Shown here piece by piece: positions 10,413 to 20,722 of a stretch of 64,000 nucleotides of DNA. A model generated the notes under the pieces. The model did no database searches and was not told the origin of the DNA. It was given only the letters and a program-made list of their open reading frames with translations. Each line of letters opens with the position of its first letter. Position 1 is the stretch's first letter. Made by a program: the position numbers and the translations under genes. Source of the stretch: Culex pipiens pallens (taxonomy: Eukaryota; Arthropoda; Insecta; Diptera; Culicidae); NCBI RefSeq assembly GCF_016801865.2, contig NC_068938.1, positions 133,700,416-133,764,415 of the forward strand, read 5' to 3'.

Positions 10413-11357
10413 GGGGCAGGGGGGGCAGAATGGACCAGGGGGGCAGAATGGGCCACCCTTGGTTTTGGGCTTAAGCAAGGATTTAGACCAATTGTAAGTC
10501 AAAAGTTTTATAAAGGACGTCAAATAACTTCACCATACCGAAAACGACGTTTGAATTCATTGTATTTTTCGAATTATGAGCAAAAATGTAAATTTATTGA
10601 AAAACCACGCAAATGTTGTTTATTTCGAGGTTTTTAAATAAGCTTTCTGAAAAGTTGGATTGTTTGAAAAAGTTTGCTCAATGCTTATAACGTTACTAGA
10701 TGTTACTACCAAGGTATACAAACAACAACGGAACCTTAAAATCATTTAGAGGCTTGGTGGTGGAAGTGTTAAATTAAAATCCACTTGGGGGCAGAATGGA
10801 CCACCCTTATCCTGCCTTATAAAAACAATCAAAAGTTATGAAATTTGGATTAAATGGATTATTTCACTCCTGGTAGCTTCACAAATCACGTTTAATGCAA
10901 CATTAGTTGATTTTTTAGTTGTTTTGATGATTATTTGTAAAAATAGTGTCCTTTTTCAACATATTAACACTATTTTCAAAAATGTTTGTTTTGGTAAGTG
11001 ACTATTTTTATTAAAGTGGTCTAACTTCATGGAAACTATGTTAGAAAGGTACCTTAAGTCATTTCTTATCTCCCTTCAACGTTGTATTAGACGAAATGGC
11101 TTGTTTTCTAAGGTGGCCCATTCTGCCCCGCAGGGTGGCCCATTCTGCCCCGCACCCTGGAAAAGTAGTCGAAAAAACTTTTTTTTTAAAGTGGCTCAAA
11201 AATAGTTTTAAGCTAAAAAATTTCATCAACCAAGTATACAACATTGAAGGGAACATCCCAAAGCATAAGCCTACTACACTGAATTCATAAGTTTTCATGT
11301 TTTTCTATGGTTTTTGGCGCATTTTACTTAGGCGGGCCATTCTGCCCCCCCTGCCCC
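10413..11357. mobile_element. 945-bp GC-tipped MITE, TA target site
   Basis: Left GGGGCAGGGGGGGCAGAATGG-like tip (one G shorter here) and right CCATTCTGCC...GCCCC tip form inverted ends flanked by TA (10411-10412, 11358-11359). The sub-terminal word GCAGAATGG(A/G)CC recurs several times at both ends in inverted orientation and once internally (about 10791). No transposase is present. The TA duplication is typical of Tc1/mariner-mobilised elements. The element at 57124-58076 has similar size, GGGG tips and TA flanks. Confidence 0.65.
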
Positions 11358-11551
11358 TATAAACTAACAAACGCTTGAAGTTTCATTTGAGGCAACTAAA
11401 CGGGCACCTCGATACGACCTGTGGCACACTGCAGGAAAACTCACTCTTAAGAAGATTTTAAATATTTCGATAAAAAAATACCACAAAATGGTTGAGATGG
11501 CTCCTTTTCCGATTAATGACCACTTGATATCCCATAGTGCTACGTCGAACG

Positions 11552-11566
11552 TTCAGTCACAGGGGC
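11552..11566 (+). promoter_or_regulatory. Probable RBM28 initiator
   Basis: The 15-mer TTCAGTCACAGGGGC contains the insect initiator TCAGT and is identical to the initiator region of TSEN34 (4591-4605). It lies 134 bp before the RBM28 ATG, consistent with a short 5' UTR. No TATA box was seen upstream. Confidence 0.45.
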
Positions 11567-11699
11567 GTTTGACAACCCCGCGTGCAATTTGAAAACAAAC
11601 GTGCTTAGCGTGTTTTCATTCTCGTTCCACGCGCCGCATGTGCTGCGTTGTTTTGTCCTCCCGCGTACAAAAATCCGATTTATAAACGTAACCGGCACC

Positions 11700-13697
11700 A
11701 TGACCGATGATTCGGGAAGTGAAAACGGTTCCGTCGAAGCGCCCGTGAACGGAATCGAGCCGGAGGCGAAGCCAGCCAAGCGCAGGAATGCCTTCGAAGA
11801 CGGCGGCGGCTCGGATGACGATGGGGGCGGAGGAGGAGGAGGTCGTTTCAGCAAGAACGCGGTCCGTAAACGCAGCCGGGAGTTTATCCACCGGCAGTGC
11901 CGGCTGATTGTGCGGAACGTGTCGTACCAGATTACGGACAAGAAGCTGCGGGAGGCGTTCGAGAAGTTTGGAACGCTGGAGGAGGTGAACATTTTGAAGC
12001 GTCCGGACGGGCGGTTGGTGGGTTGTGCTTTTTTGCAGTACACGAAGAAGGAGGAGTCGGACAAGGCTATTGCGAACATGGACGGGGATGTGTTTATGGG
12101 GCGGAAGCTGGAAGTGAAATACGCGATGCACAAGAAGGGATTCGAGCGGATGAAGACGGAGGTCAAGAAGGAGGAGGAGATTAAGGAGGAAGAGCCGGAA
12201 GATGAGGATGTGCAGGAAACGGAAATTAAAGAAGAGTCGGAGGAGGAGGAGGAAGCTGACGGTAGTGACCAGGAGGAAGAGGAGGAGGACGACGATGAGG
12301 ATGAAGATGAGGAAGAGGTCAAAAGCGAACCTTCAGACGACGAGGACAAAAAGGACATCAAGCCTCCGGTTGTGGCCAGACAGAAGAACCACACGGAAAT
12401 CGAAGAGGGTAGAACGGTGTTCCTGAAGAACGTTCCTTACGACGCGGACGAGTCTTCTCTGAAAGACGTGATGAGTCAGTTCGGAATCGTCGAGCGGGTG
12501 CTCATCAACAAGGAACGCATATCCGGCCACCCAAAGGGAACGGCGTTCGTCATCTTCAAGCTAAAAGATTCCGCCGATATGAGTCGCAAGCAGAGCTACA
12601 AGCTGCAGGTCAACAATCAGTTCATCGAGATTGTCGAGGCACTCAAGAAGAAGGACATCAAAGACAAAGAGAACCAGAAGAACGAAAGGCACGGAAAAGA
12701 CTCCAGAAATCTGTACCTACTGAAGGAGGGTCTCATCATGGCGGGATCTCCAGCGGCCAAAGACGTATCCAAGACCGACATGGCGCAACGTCTCCGACTG
12801 GAGCAAAAGTGTTCGCAAATGTTGAAGAACCTTAGCCGGTTCGTTGCCCGCGAACGTCTCACCATCCACAATCTACCCGAGCAGTACACCAGCAACGATC
12901 TGCGAAAAATGGTCCAAAAGTTCACCAACCAAAACCCGCAAGAGTGTCGTGTCATGCGTGAAAATCGCCCCTCCTTCGGCAACCCATCCGGAAAATCCCG
13001 TGGCTACGGGTTCCTCTCCTTCAAGAAGCACGAAATCGCCCTGGAAGTCCTCCGCAAGCTCAACAACAACCCCTCCGTCTTCGGCAAAAACACCCGACCG
13101 ATCGTGTCGTTCAGCGTCGAAGATCGCAAGGTGCACACCATCAAGCTGCAACGCCTTCAAAAGTCCAAACTCAACAACCCAACCTACCAGGACAAGCTGG
13201 AGAAGCTCCGCGAGAAAAAGAAGGAAAAATTCCTGCGCAAAAAAGAGCAAAAGAAAACCGAACGCGAGCAGATGGCCATCGTCCCGCACGCCCAGCCAAA
13301 CGACGCCCACAAGCACAAACCCCCCACAAAACCCGCCAAAAAGGAGCGTAAGCGAAAGCTGGCCGAAAGCACCGAGGAGTTCACCGGGGAAATCTCCCGC
13401 CAGGGCCGGGTAGGAATCCGCTCGAACCGCAAGATCAACTTCCAAGCGGACGCCCACATGGAGCGGCTCAAGGAGGAGAAGAAGGACGCCCGCAAGAAGC
13501 GCGTCAAGGCCGAACACGAGCGCAACCGGCAGCAGAAGGCAACGCGACGCGTCAAGCCGAAGCAGACGGGACTGGCGGAGCTGCGCAAGGAGGATCAGTA
13601 CTTCCAACAGACGGTGGGCAAGTACAAGGACATTATCAGCAAGGCGGCGACGGCGGCCGGGAAGACGACCGAGCGAAGCAAGTGGTACAGTGCGTGA
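11700..13697 (+). CDS. RBM28: RNA-binding protein 28 / Nop4 homologue
   Basis: Single uninterrupted ORF of 665 residues from the ATG at 11700 (context 'ggcaccATGacc'). The frame stays open upstream, but MTDDSGSENG looks like a genuine N-terminus. The family is nucleolar and acts in 60S ribosomal subunit assembly. Three RRM domains are visible: about 68-145 (RNP2 CRLIVRNVSYQ, RNP1 GRLVGCAFLQY), about 237-320 (RTVFLKNVPY, KGTAFVIF) and about 382-475 (ERLTIHNLP, SRGYGFLSF). A Glu/Asp-rich linker (about 155-230) separates the first two. The C-terminal 180 residues are strongly basic with coiled-coil-like Lys/Glu runs, as in RBM28. Human RBM28 is longer and has a fourth RRM; only three are clear here. 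AATAAA at 13753. Confidence 0.9.
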   Translation: MTDDSGSENGSVEAPVNGIEPEAKPAKRRNAFEDGGGSDDDGGGGGGGRFSKNAVRKRSREFIHRQCRLIVRNVSYQITDKKLREAFEKFGTLEEVNILKRPDGRLVGCAFLQYTKKEESDKAIANMDGDVFMGRKLEVKYAMHKKGFERMKTEVKKEEEIKEEEPEDEDVQETEIKEESEEEEEADGSDQEEEEEDDDEDEDEEEVKSEPSDDEDKKDIKPPVVARQKNHTEIEEGRTVFLKNVPYDADESSLKDVMSQFGIVERVLINKERISGHPKGTAFVIFKLKDSADMSRKQSYKLQVNNQFIEIVEALKKKDIKDKENQKNERHGKDSRNLYLLKEGLIMAGSPAAKDVSKTDMAQRLRLEQKCSQMLKNLSRFVARERLTIHNLPEQYTSNDLRKMVQKFTNQNPQECRVMRENRPSFGNPSGKSRGYGFLSFKKHEIALEVLRKLNNNPSVFGKNTRPIVSFSVEDRKVHTIKLQRLQKSKLNNPTYQDKLEKLREKKKEKFLRKKEQKKTEREQMAIVPHAQPNDAHKHKPPTKPAKKERKRKLAESTEEFTGEISRQGRVGIRSNRKINFQADAHMERLKEEKKDARKKRVKAEHERNRQQKATRRVKPKQTGLAELRKEDQYFQQTVGKYKDIISKAATAAGKTTERSKWYSA

Positions 13698-14251
13698 GGT
13701 GGGGATGAGCGCCGCCGGGGTTAGGGGAAGAGAGTAAGGGAGAGAGGTTGCGAATAAAGATGAGTACAATTTACTCGAGGACTGATTTGTTGATCCGAAA
13801 AAATGTCCAGATTTGTATACAAAAGAGCTTGATCGATTTCTTGGGACTTTTTTTCATCCTCGTTGGGTTGTTTTCGCTACCATTCTCCGTTGTGCAAAAC
13901 ACGGCACACGAATGCCTCCTATTGTGCCTTTATGAGGTTGACGATCCTCTCCGGGATATCCTTACGCTCAAGAGCGTCCCATAGGTTTTCGTGGTTAAGC
14001 CGTTCGCAGGGCCTCGTTGATCTTCAGTGGGTCTTAGCCAGCTGAACTGCGCGAGCCATTTTTTCGTTGTATCGTGATCCGCTTGTGAAAAATATACAAA
14101 AATTAATGCAACTTGTAAAATTTTAATAGAAATAAAAAAAACTTCTTGCTCCTCTTATTTTTCAAATTAAATTTAATGTTTCTTGATTTATAAATTGTCA
14201 GCTGGCTTTTCAGATTTTTTTTTTAGTTTTTATTTTTTTTATCAAGCTACA
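13698..14251. other. RBM28 3' flank
   Basis: Contains the RBM28 polyadenylation signal (AATAAA, 13753-13758), then sequence with short ORFs only. No second gene supported. Confidence 0.4.
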
Positions 14252-14988
14252 TAATAGTAGTTTATGCAACAAGTTGCAAAAAGAGGATTTTTTCAGCACG
14301 AGTCGTACATTTATCCAACGAGGTTCACCGAGTTGGATAAATACGAAGAGTGCTGAAAAAATCAAGTTTTGCAACGAGTTCCATACAACATTTTTTGCAA
14401 TTCCAAAAAACACACACTGAGTGAAATTTTAAGTCAAATTTTCATGTATTTTGTCAATAAATCGTTTAAATCAAAAAAAAATGTTGAAAAGTGTTACTTT
14501 TCGAAACAAGTGCTGAAAAGTTGAACTTTTCAGCACCCATTTGAGTGCTGAAAATATATTTTTGCAATTCCGTCGTGAAACTACTCACTTTTCCTGTCAT
14601 TCTTGAACGACGAAATATCCTACTTTTCTGTACCAAAAATAACAGAATCTAATAGCAACACTTTTCAAAATAAATGCTGAAAAGTTCTACTTTTCAGCAC
14701 TCAAATTGGTGCTGAAAAGTTGAACTTTTCAGCATTTGTTTCGAATAGTAACACTTTTCAACATTTTTTTATTTAAATGATTTATTGACAAAATACATGA
14801 AAATTTAACTTAAAATTTCACTCAGTTTGTTTTTTTGGAATTGCAAAAATGTTGTATGGAACTCGTTGCAAAATTTGATTTTTTCAGCACTCTTCGTATT
14901 TATCCAACTCGGTGAACCTCGTTAGATAAATGTACGACTCGTGCTGAAAAAATCCTCTTTTTGCAACTTGTTGCATAAACTACTATTA
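14252..14988. mobile_element. 737-bp foldback MITE with long arms
   Basis: TAATAGTAGTTTATGCAAC at the left is the reverse complement of the right end, and similarity continues for about 280 bp into each arm. The middle contains several further GTGCTGAAAAGTT/AACTTTTCAGCAC palindromes. The whole unit can fold into one long hairpin. No coding capacity. Confidence 0.75.
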
Positions 14989-16121
14989 AAAATTAGGAAA
15001 TAAAAAAAATATAAATTCAATGTTCAAAAGCTCTTAAGAAAGGTCCTAATGATTTCTGAACATTTTTTGTTTCATTTAAAATGCTTTTGTATCGATTGTG
15101 CTATGCGCTATGTGCATGCTTGTAAAAATTATGTTCTTTTTAAATTAAAATCATTTTTCCAAATACACCCGATTTTTGTTTACGTTTTGGAAAGTAAAAA
15201 CGCTCGTGCTCCATCAATTTGGATTAAACTTGGTCAAATGTTAGTTTATATGTTTCTTAAACATGGGCAAAAAGAAGCATTTTAAAATAGTGTCACATCT
15301 CCGAGATATTCGATCTCAAAGCTTTGGTGCACTGGTGCTACCGTGGGCGTTAGAGGGTTCAAGTTTTTTTATGTTTTGGAAATTTTACAACCTTTGGACA
15401 TTGATTGTGTTCGATAGCTAGGCCATACCGGGACTTCAACCCTGGACGGAGTGGTAGTATGGTCAAGCAGTGGACAGATTCTCCATCTGATCCACGGGCA
15501 TGAGGTTGTAGTTGTATCGACCGCGGCCTCTTGCTATCCACACTATCTTCTCTACGTTTCTCGGGGATTCTCTTTTGACTCTAGGGAAAGCGTTAGGACA
15601 GCAGAATCCACCTACACGGGACGAAGGCCCAGAGATCTCCGTAGGCTTGATCGCGGAGGTAACAACTGTTCAGGGACTGATCAGATCAGTCAGTCTACAC
15701 TGGACCGCGGTGGCCAACGGTCAGGATGACCGCGCCGCGCCGTATTTTAACTCGTTTAATGTAAATTGTATCGTTTGGTCTAAGTGCTGTAAATAAAGTT
15801 GTTATCGTGTACTTTGTGTTTAATGTAACCGCGGGTGTTTCATTTGGCTGCACGATGACCGGAACCAGGAAAGAAGTGGCCTGGAGGCCACTTCTGCCAG
15901 CAGCACAACATCACCTCTAAACGGCCCAAACTCAGAGCACAAATCCAAGGCAAGCTCCCCCCCCCCCCCCTGGCGTGTTGGATGCGGACCTCCAAGCTAT
16001 CGAAGGAGAGGTCCCAGGTCCGGGATCCGACAGATTGATTGATTCATTGATTTTTTATTTAACAGAAAAAGTCAACTGGCTTTTCTGATTTTTTTTAAAT
16101 TATTGTTAGTTTTTATTTTTT
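14989..16121. other. Repeat-derived region, possible LTR-element remnant
   Basis: No gene supported. The 15380-15840 block is GC-richer, has an internal AATAAA (15794) and is followed by 'tttggctgcacgatgacc', a layout reminiscent of an LTR followed by a primer-binding region. There is a C run at 15958-15970. Without a second LTR or a pol reading frame, the LTR reading is only a suggestion. Confidence 0.25.
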
Positions 16122-16199
16122 GGAGAGCGGGTGTGGCTGACTGGTTACGGTGTTCGCTTTGTAAGCGAATGGTTCTGGGTTCGATTCCCATTTGCTCCC
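16122..16199 (+). mobile_element. tRNA-Thr(TGT)-like SINE head, copy 1
   Basis: A cloverleaf-like segment with A box TGGCTGACTGG, anticodon stem-loop TTCGC-TTTGTAA-GCGAA (anticodon TGT) and a perfect B box GGTTCGATTCC. The acceptor stem has mismatches, so a functional tRNA is unlikely. The related copy at 61064 supplies a better-paired 5' strand (GGAGCAG), indicating a tRNA-derived SINE. Related sequence continues about 70 bp downstream in both copies ('aaagttaa', 'gaaattt', 'cgaaaaatc'). Confidence 0.55.
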
Positions 16200-16334
16200 A
16201 ACGATAAAGTTAAGAACACAGAAATTTGAAATGATGAATTGGACCGAAAAATCAAAGGTGCTCGAGCAAAAATGCTAACCACTAGGCCATGCCTTGGTGA
16301 CCGTTCTCTAATAAGCTCCAGGCTCTCTAATTTT

Positions 16335-17900
16335 TTCAGCTCGCGTTTGCTCCACGCTCGCGCTCATATTTCGCTCATGGAGCGCTCATTTTGGACGTGT
16401 CGCTAATCATTTAGGCCGATGCAAATATTTAAGTTTTTGTCCCTCGGTCCTGGCCGAGGTCAAGGGGGGGGGGGGGGGGGGGGGCAAAAAATTATAAAAA
16501 TTTAAATAACAAGCCATAGTCTTCACATTTAAATGAAAAAAGTGTTTTAAAATGCATTTTGCACTAGTTCAGTTGTTTTGCAATCATTAGTTTTCAAAAA
16601 ATCTAAGATCTGCCAAAAACAAAAATTGTATCGAAAAAAAAGATTTTGCATCGAAAATTTTAAAAAATCTTAAGATTTTTTAATAAAACCAAACATGCTA
16701 AAAATGATTTTAAACGCAGAAGAATGTATTTTAATTTGATTTCAGCTGGTTGCACTTGAATTTTCATTGAAATTTTGAAGTTTATTGTAACTTTTTTTTT
16801 TGCCCCCTGATTTTTCGGGCCAGTTTTGAAGTGACAAAAACTTTTAAAAATATTTGTACCAGCCTTAAAGCTTTTCAGAAAGTTTTTTTTCAATTCTAGA
16901 TGGATTTTGTGAACAAATATTATGATATATGAATTGGAATAGCTTATTTTCATCAACCATGTTTTTAAATAAAAGGTTGGATTCGCAAGGGTCAAATAAT
17001 TTATTAGACATACAGTTGAATGTATAAATATTTTAGAATTTAAAGGCCTTATTGTAGTAGAGATGTGCGGGCGGAGGGGTATAGACGCCTAAATAAAAGG
17101 GCCTGTAAACCTTAGAAAAACTTACAAAACAATGAATTGATCCAAGAGGATTTATGCTTTGAAAAGTTCGATTCAATGTTAAATGCTTGGTTGATTAAAA
17201 TATAACATTAAACTGTTTTATGTACCTAATTAGTATTTTGACTACATTTCCAGATTGCGGGTCAGGATGAGCTACTATTAAAAAGAAATTATTCCGTTTA
17301 TTAAATCTTTCAGTGATTCAGTGATTAGAAACGGCTTATCATTTCTATAAGGTTAGTCTTTATTTGGCAAACATTTTAGAAAATAGGGTAACATTTTTGA
17401 AACAGTTCTATTTTTAAATATAAGCCTCAAAATTCCTAAGGGTTGAAATAACCCTTTTGAATCAAATCAAATAAATTGTCAATATTTTTCACCACGAAAA
17501 GGTTGGCTCTTCTTCCAACAAGTGGATTTTATTCAACACTTCCGCAACCAAACCTCTGAAAATATTCATTTACAAGTTATATATGATTTTTTGAACATGG
17601 ATAATTGTAACTGTTTAAAAGATTATTTTAAAATAAATAAAATATGCATAAATTATCAATATTTTTTTTGTACATAACAACAATACAATATGGTCCAATA
17701 TGGATTTGAGATAGTTCTAGAAACTTCGTTTCAAACAGGCAGATGCTTCAACAACTACTAACTTTGGCTCACCAGCTCACGTGAGCGTAAAACGCTCCGG
17801 TGAGCGTGAGCGAGAACGAGCTACCTGATAAAAACTCACGCTCCAGCTGGAGCGAGTAAACCTTCCGTGAGCGCTCGCTCATTCTTAACCCTGCCTAAGG
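16335..17900. repeat. Region bounded by clustered GAGCG/CGCTC motifs
   Basis: 16343-16400 and 17765-17885 each contain five or more GAGCG or CGCTC words, many as GAGCGCTC palindromes, while the DNA between is AT-rich. Such clusters resemble the subterminal binding sites of some DNA transposons, with the pair marking the two ends of a 1.5 kb unit. No transposase ORF was found. Confidence 0.35.
16464..16815. repeat. G-run-tipped dispersed repeat, copy 2
   Basis: Starts with 21 consecutive G followed by GCAAAAAATT and ends with the mirrored TTTTTTTTTGCCCCCTGATT, so the G tract is part of the left terminus. The interior, including 'aagtgttttaaaatgcatt' and 'cagttgttttgcaatcatta', is shared with 43.29-43.6 kb. 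No coding capacity. Confidence 0.5.
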
Positions 17901-18102
17901 CTGCGCTAGAGTCTGATTAGATTAGAGTATTAGTTTTTTTTTATTTTCTTAAATATAAATATATTTAAAATTTAACATACAAAAAAAAAACAAAAAAAAA
18001 TAATTTTTGTTTTTTTTTTAATTTATGTATTAAATAGAATTTTAATTTTTTTTTTCTGTCGTATGAAAAATCAAATAATCAATGCCCAAATCATACTCAA
18101 CG
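16816..18102. other. AT-rich intergenic DNA
   Basis: Apart from the right GAGCG cluster (17765-17885) and a short GATTAGATTAG stretch near 17915 that resembles the tail of the retroposon described at 28488, I see no gene, RNA or ordered repeat. Confidence 0.35.
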
Positions 18103-18236
18103 TTAGGTTTTACAGCGTGACGTCACGAGCGCACACGCACACACATTTTTAACTTAGACACACGTGCAAAAAATGTAAACAGTGCAGCCGAACTTTCAAA
18201 TTTCTAACCTAAAAATCGAGTCGGCGTAAAACCTAA
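18103..18236. mobile_element. 134-bp MITE, second copy of the TSEN34-promoter element
   Basis: Reverse-complement copy of 4414-4554 with TTAGGTTTTAC/GTAAAACCTAA ends and the same GTGACGTCAC palindrome. Only scattered substitutions separate the two, consistent with fairly recent activity. Confidence 0.7.
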
Positions 18237-19041
18237 TGAATGAAAATTAACGATTCTGGCTGTATTACTTGCCCTGCTAACTGTCTAATGTAATTCTGAT
18301 TATTGTTATCTTCAAACTAATTCCTAAAATTACTAAATGTAAAATCCTCTAAGACCCAATATTAATTTTAATTTGGAATTCGAATGCAAAACAATTTTTT
18401 TTTGAAAACAAAGTCCTAACCTAACTCCCACATTCGATAGGGGAAAAGTCACATATGTAGCGGTTTGCTGTACATTTGTGATATTTCCACTATCGGAGAA
18501 CCTCTTGGTCTCGACGCCAGCTTAACTCACCAGCAGTCGCGTTAGTATTCATTGTACACACGTTGTAAGGACACTTTAAGAGTGTCCATAATACGCGATT
18601 TCCAGATGGTTAAGCCAAAAGACATAAGCCTTGTTGCTACGGCAAAACGGGTTCTCTTCAGCATGGAACGATATCCATTGTGATAATAAAATGGAAGTTT
18701 TAACAGTATTTGGAACAATACAATTAAACCCTCAATTTCATTACCTTGACTGATCTATCCATGCCCCTTGACAAAATGAGTACTATAACGATTTATATAA
18801 TACTCCTCTGGCAAGGCCCAAGTAGTTCCATTCAGGTGTGTGTTGCATAATAATCCATTTTGGAACAATTATTTCTATTACTAAGGCACTAACAATAGTA
18901 AGAAAAATAAAAATTGCTAAAATTGAAATGGAAAGGAGAAAGAAAGAGAAAAAGCATACATATAACTCAACCACAGTATTTTATCCTTCGTAGATGTGAT
19001 GGATCATTAGCTGCCCAAGGGCCAGAAATTGCTCCACTTTG
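18237..19041. other. No recognisable gene
   Basis: Short ORFs only. The end nearest 19041 may be the downstream part of the decayed retrotransposon that follows on the - strand, but no reverse transcriptase motif is visible. Confidence 0.3.
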
Positions 19042-19640
19042 TTACGGCAGGTCCGAAACCGCGTCATCATCTAACCCGCGAGAGTAAAGAACTCTGGCAG
19101 CGACCACGCTGGCAAACGATCGCCCCCTTCCAGGAGGGAAGCGGGAAGCGTACGCTGCCCACCTGCCGGCCCACGGTTGCGTTCGTACTTCGCTGAGGAG
19201 GGTGGGACGCTGCTGCTTTCTTTTTCCTTTTTGACTGCTCCTCAAAGTAGTTTTTCCATGCACTGTATCCACGGTAGTTGCTGGTATGGTTGCCTCCACC
19301 GTTGGCGCACTTGATGCGCGCCTTGATTTGCTCTGCCTTGTCCCCCAAGTTCGCTTTGCACGGCAGTGCACACGCCTCAGAGAGGTGTGATTCACCGCAC
19401 CGCGGGGCGGGAGGTTGCAGTTCCGCGAGCCGTGGCCGAATTTCTGGCAACGGTGGCATTGTGCTGCGTCCGCCGGGTTCTTTGAGTAGAACTGCCACTT
19501 TACCCAAAAACCGTCCAACGCTCTGTGTACCTGTGACTGTTGTCTTCCGCGAGAGGACTTTTATGTCACGCGGCGTTATTCCAGCACCGGAGTGGTCCTT
19601 CTTGAGGTCAGTGATCGGGCGGTCTTGCGGAATGTGTAGA
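19042..19640 (-). pseudogene. Jockey-type non-LTR retrotransposon gag (ORF1) fragment
   Basis: Read on the - strand, one frame gives the zinc knuckle CHRCQKFGHGSRNC. A frameshift then moves the reading to a second frame with CGESHLSEAC and a damaged third knuckle (CANGGGNHTSNYRGY, cysteines replaced). This triple-knuckle layout is typical of Jockey-clade ORF1, an RNA-binding nucleocapsid protein. Upstream, 19520-19640 continues the same kind of protein in a broken frame, and the C-terminal part is Lys/Arg/Ser-rich. No ORF2 is attached. It lies downstream of Su(z)12 and is not functional. Confidence 0.7.
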
Positions 19641-20722
19641 ACTTGAAGTATTTACTCTTCTATTTTTTTCGCAACCAGGTCGAACCAGGACGTCCTGCTT
19701 TGGACACTTCCTGTACTCACGGTCAAGAAGATTGAAAAAAAAAACAAGAGTCAGCTTCTTGTCCTTTGTGGTCAAAAGGTCTTTGAACAAAATGTTGAAG
19801 AGTAGCGCACTGTTAACATTCCTGGACCAGATATTATCAACTACAAACAAAACAGCCAACGATTGTTTTTTCACTATTCTTTATGTAAAACATACCGATT
19901 TTTTTATTGCAATATTGAATCAATCCAATTAAAACAACAAAAAATATGCCGATTTCAAAGCTTGCTTAAAACACGTAAAACATCCTACGAGGTGACGACT
20001 ACCTTTTTTTTTGTTTTTAAGGATACGGAGAAACAGCGATACTTTTTCTTTTTTTCCAATAGAAGCGTGTGTAAAGAGAATGGCAGAAATAAAACAACTA
20101 ACCTTGCCCTTTCAATAACTTATCTTTCTACGAAAGACTTTTTGTTGTGTTTTTTTTTTTTGTGTGTGTTGATCTCTCACGCAGGTGCAATTGGTGTGTG
20201 GCAGTCGACAAAAATCACAATTGTCGCCCGTTCGCGGGGGGACGTGTGTGTTTATGTTTTGGGTGTATTGGTTGGTGTGCCTATTGTTGTAGACCTTAAA
20301 AGTATATATTATCTGATATTTCTTTAGTTTTCTTGTTTTTGTTTTTGTGAAAATACGTATTTCCTCCACACCGACGATACTCTCTACAGACACAGTTTTG
20401 TAAATTATGGTTTGAAATTTGAGAAATCTTTCCTGAACTTTGTTTTTTTTTGTTGCGTTGTACCTCTCCTCGCCTCCGTGTGGAACCGACTTTGCTTTCT
20501 ACTTACAATAATATATATTCCTAAAAAAAGCGAACACAAAGGCGCGTTCGTACTATCACCCGACCTCCCACAACGTGTTCCTCTCTCTCTCGCCCACATT
20601 CACACACTCACAACACTCTCAACAAAACATTCGCTCGCTCTCCGATTCACTCGCCCGGAACGCAGCAGCTACAGAACTCATCACAGCATCCGGATGCCGG
20701 ACCCGCTGGAAGCTGCCCCGAG
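19641..20722 (-). other. Su(z)12 3' UTR and flank
   Basis: No coding region. On the - strand the first canonical AATAAA after the Su(z)12 stop is at 19903-19908, which would give a 3' UTR of about 830 nt. The stretch holds GT/CA-rich and CT-rich tracts such as the 'ctctctctct' block near 20582. Assignment of the 3' end is inference. Confidence 0.35.

Noticed and set aside
11540..12394. 284-codon Ser-rich - strand frame
   Set aside because: The Ser run is the reverse reading of the GAGGAG-coded acidic linker of RBM28.
12873..13769. 298-codon - strand frame opposite RBM28
   Set aside because: Low-complexity Leu/Val-rich translation of a Lys/Glu-rich coding region; no start context or family signature.
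16122..16199. Functional tRNA-Thr gene
   Set aside because: Acceptor stem mismatches, no terminator T-run directly after, and a related deleted copy with a shared non-tRNA body indicate a SINE.
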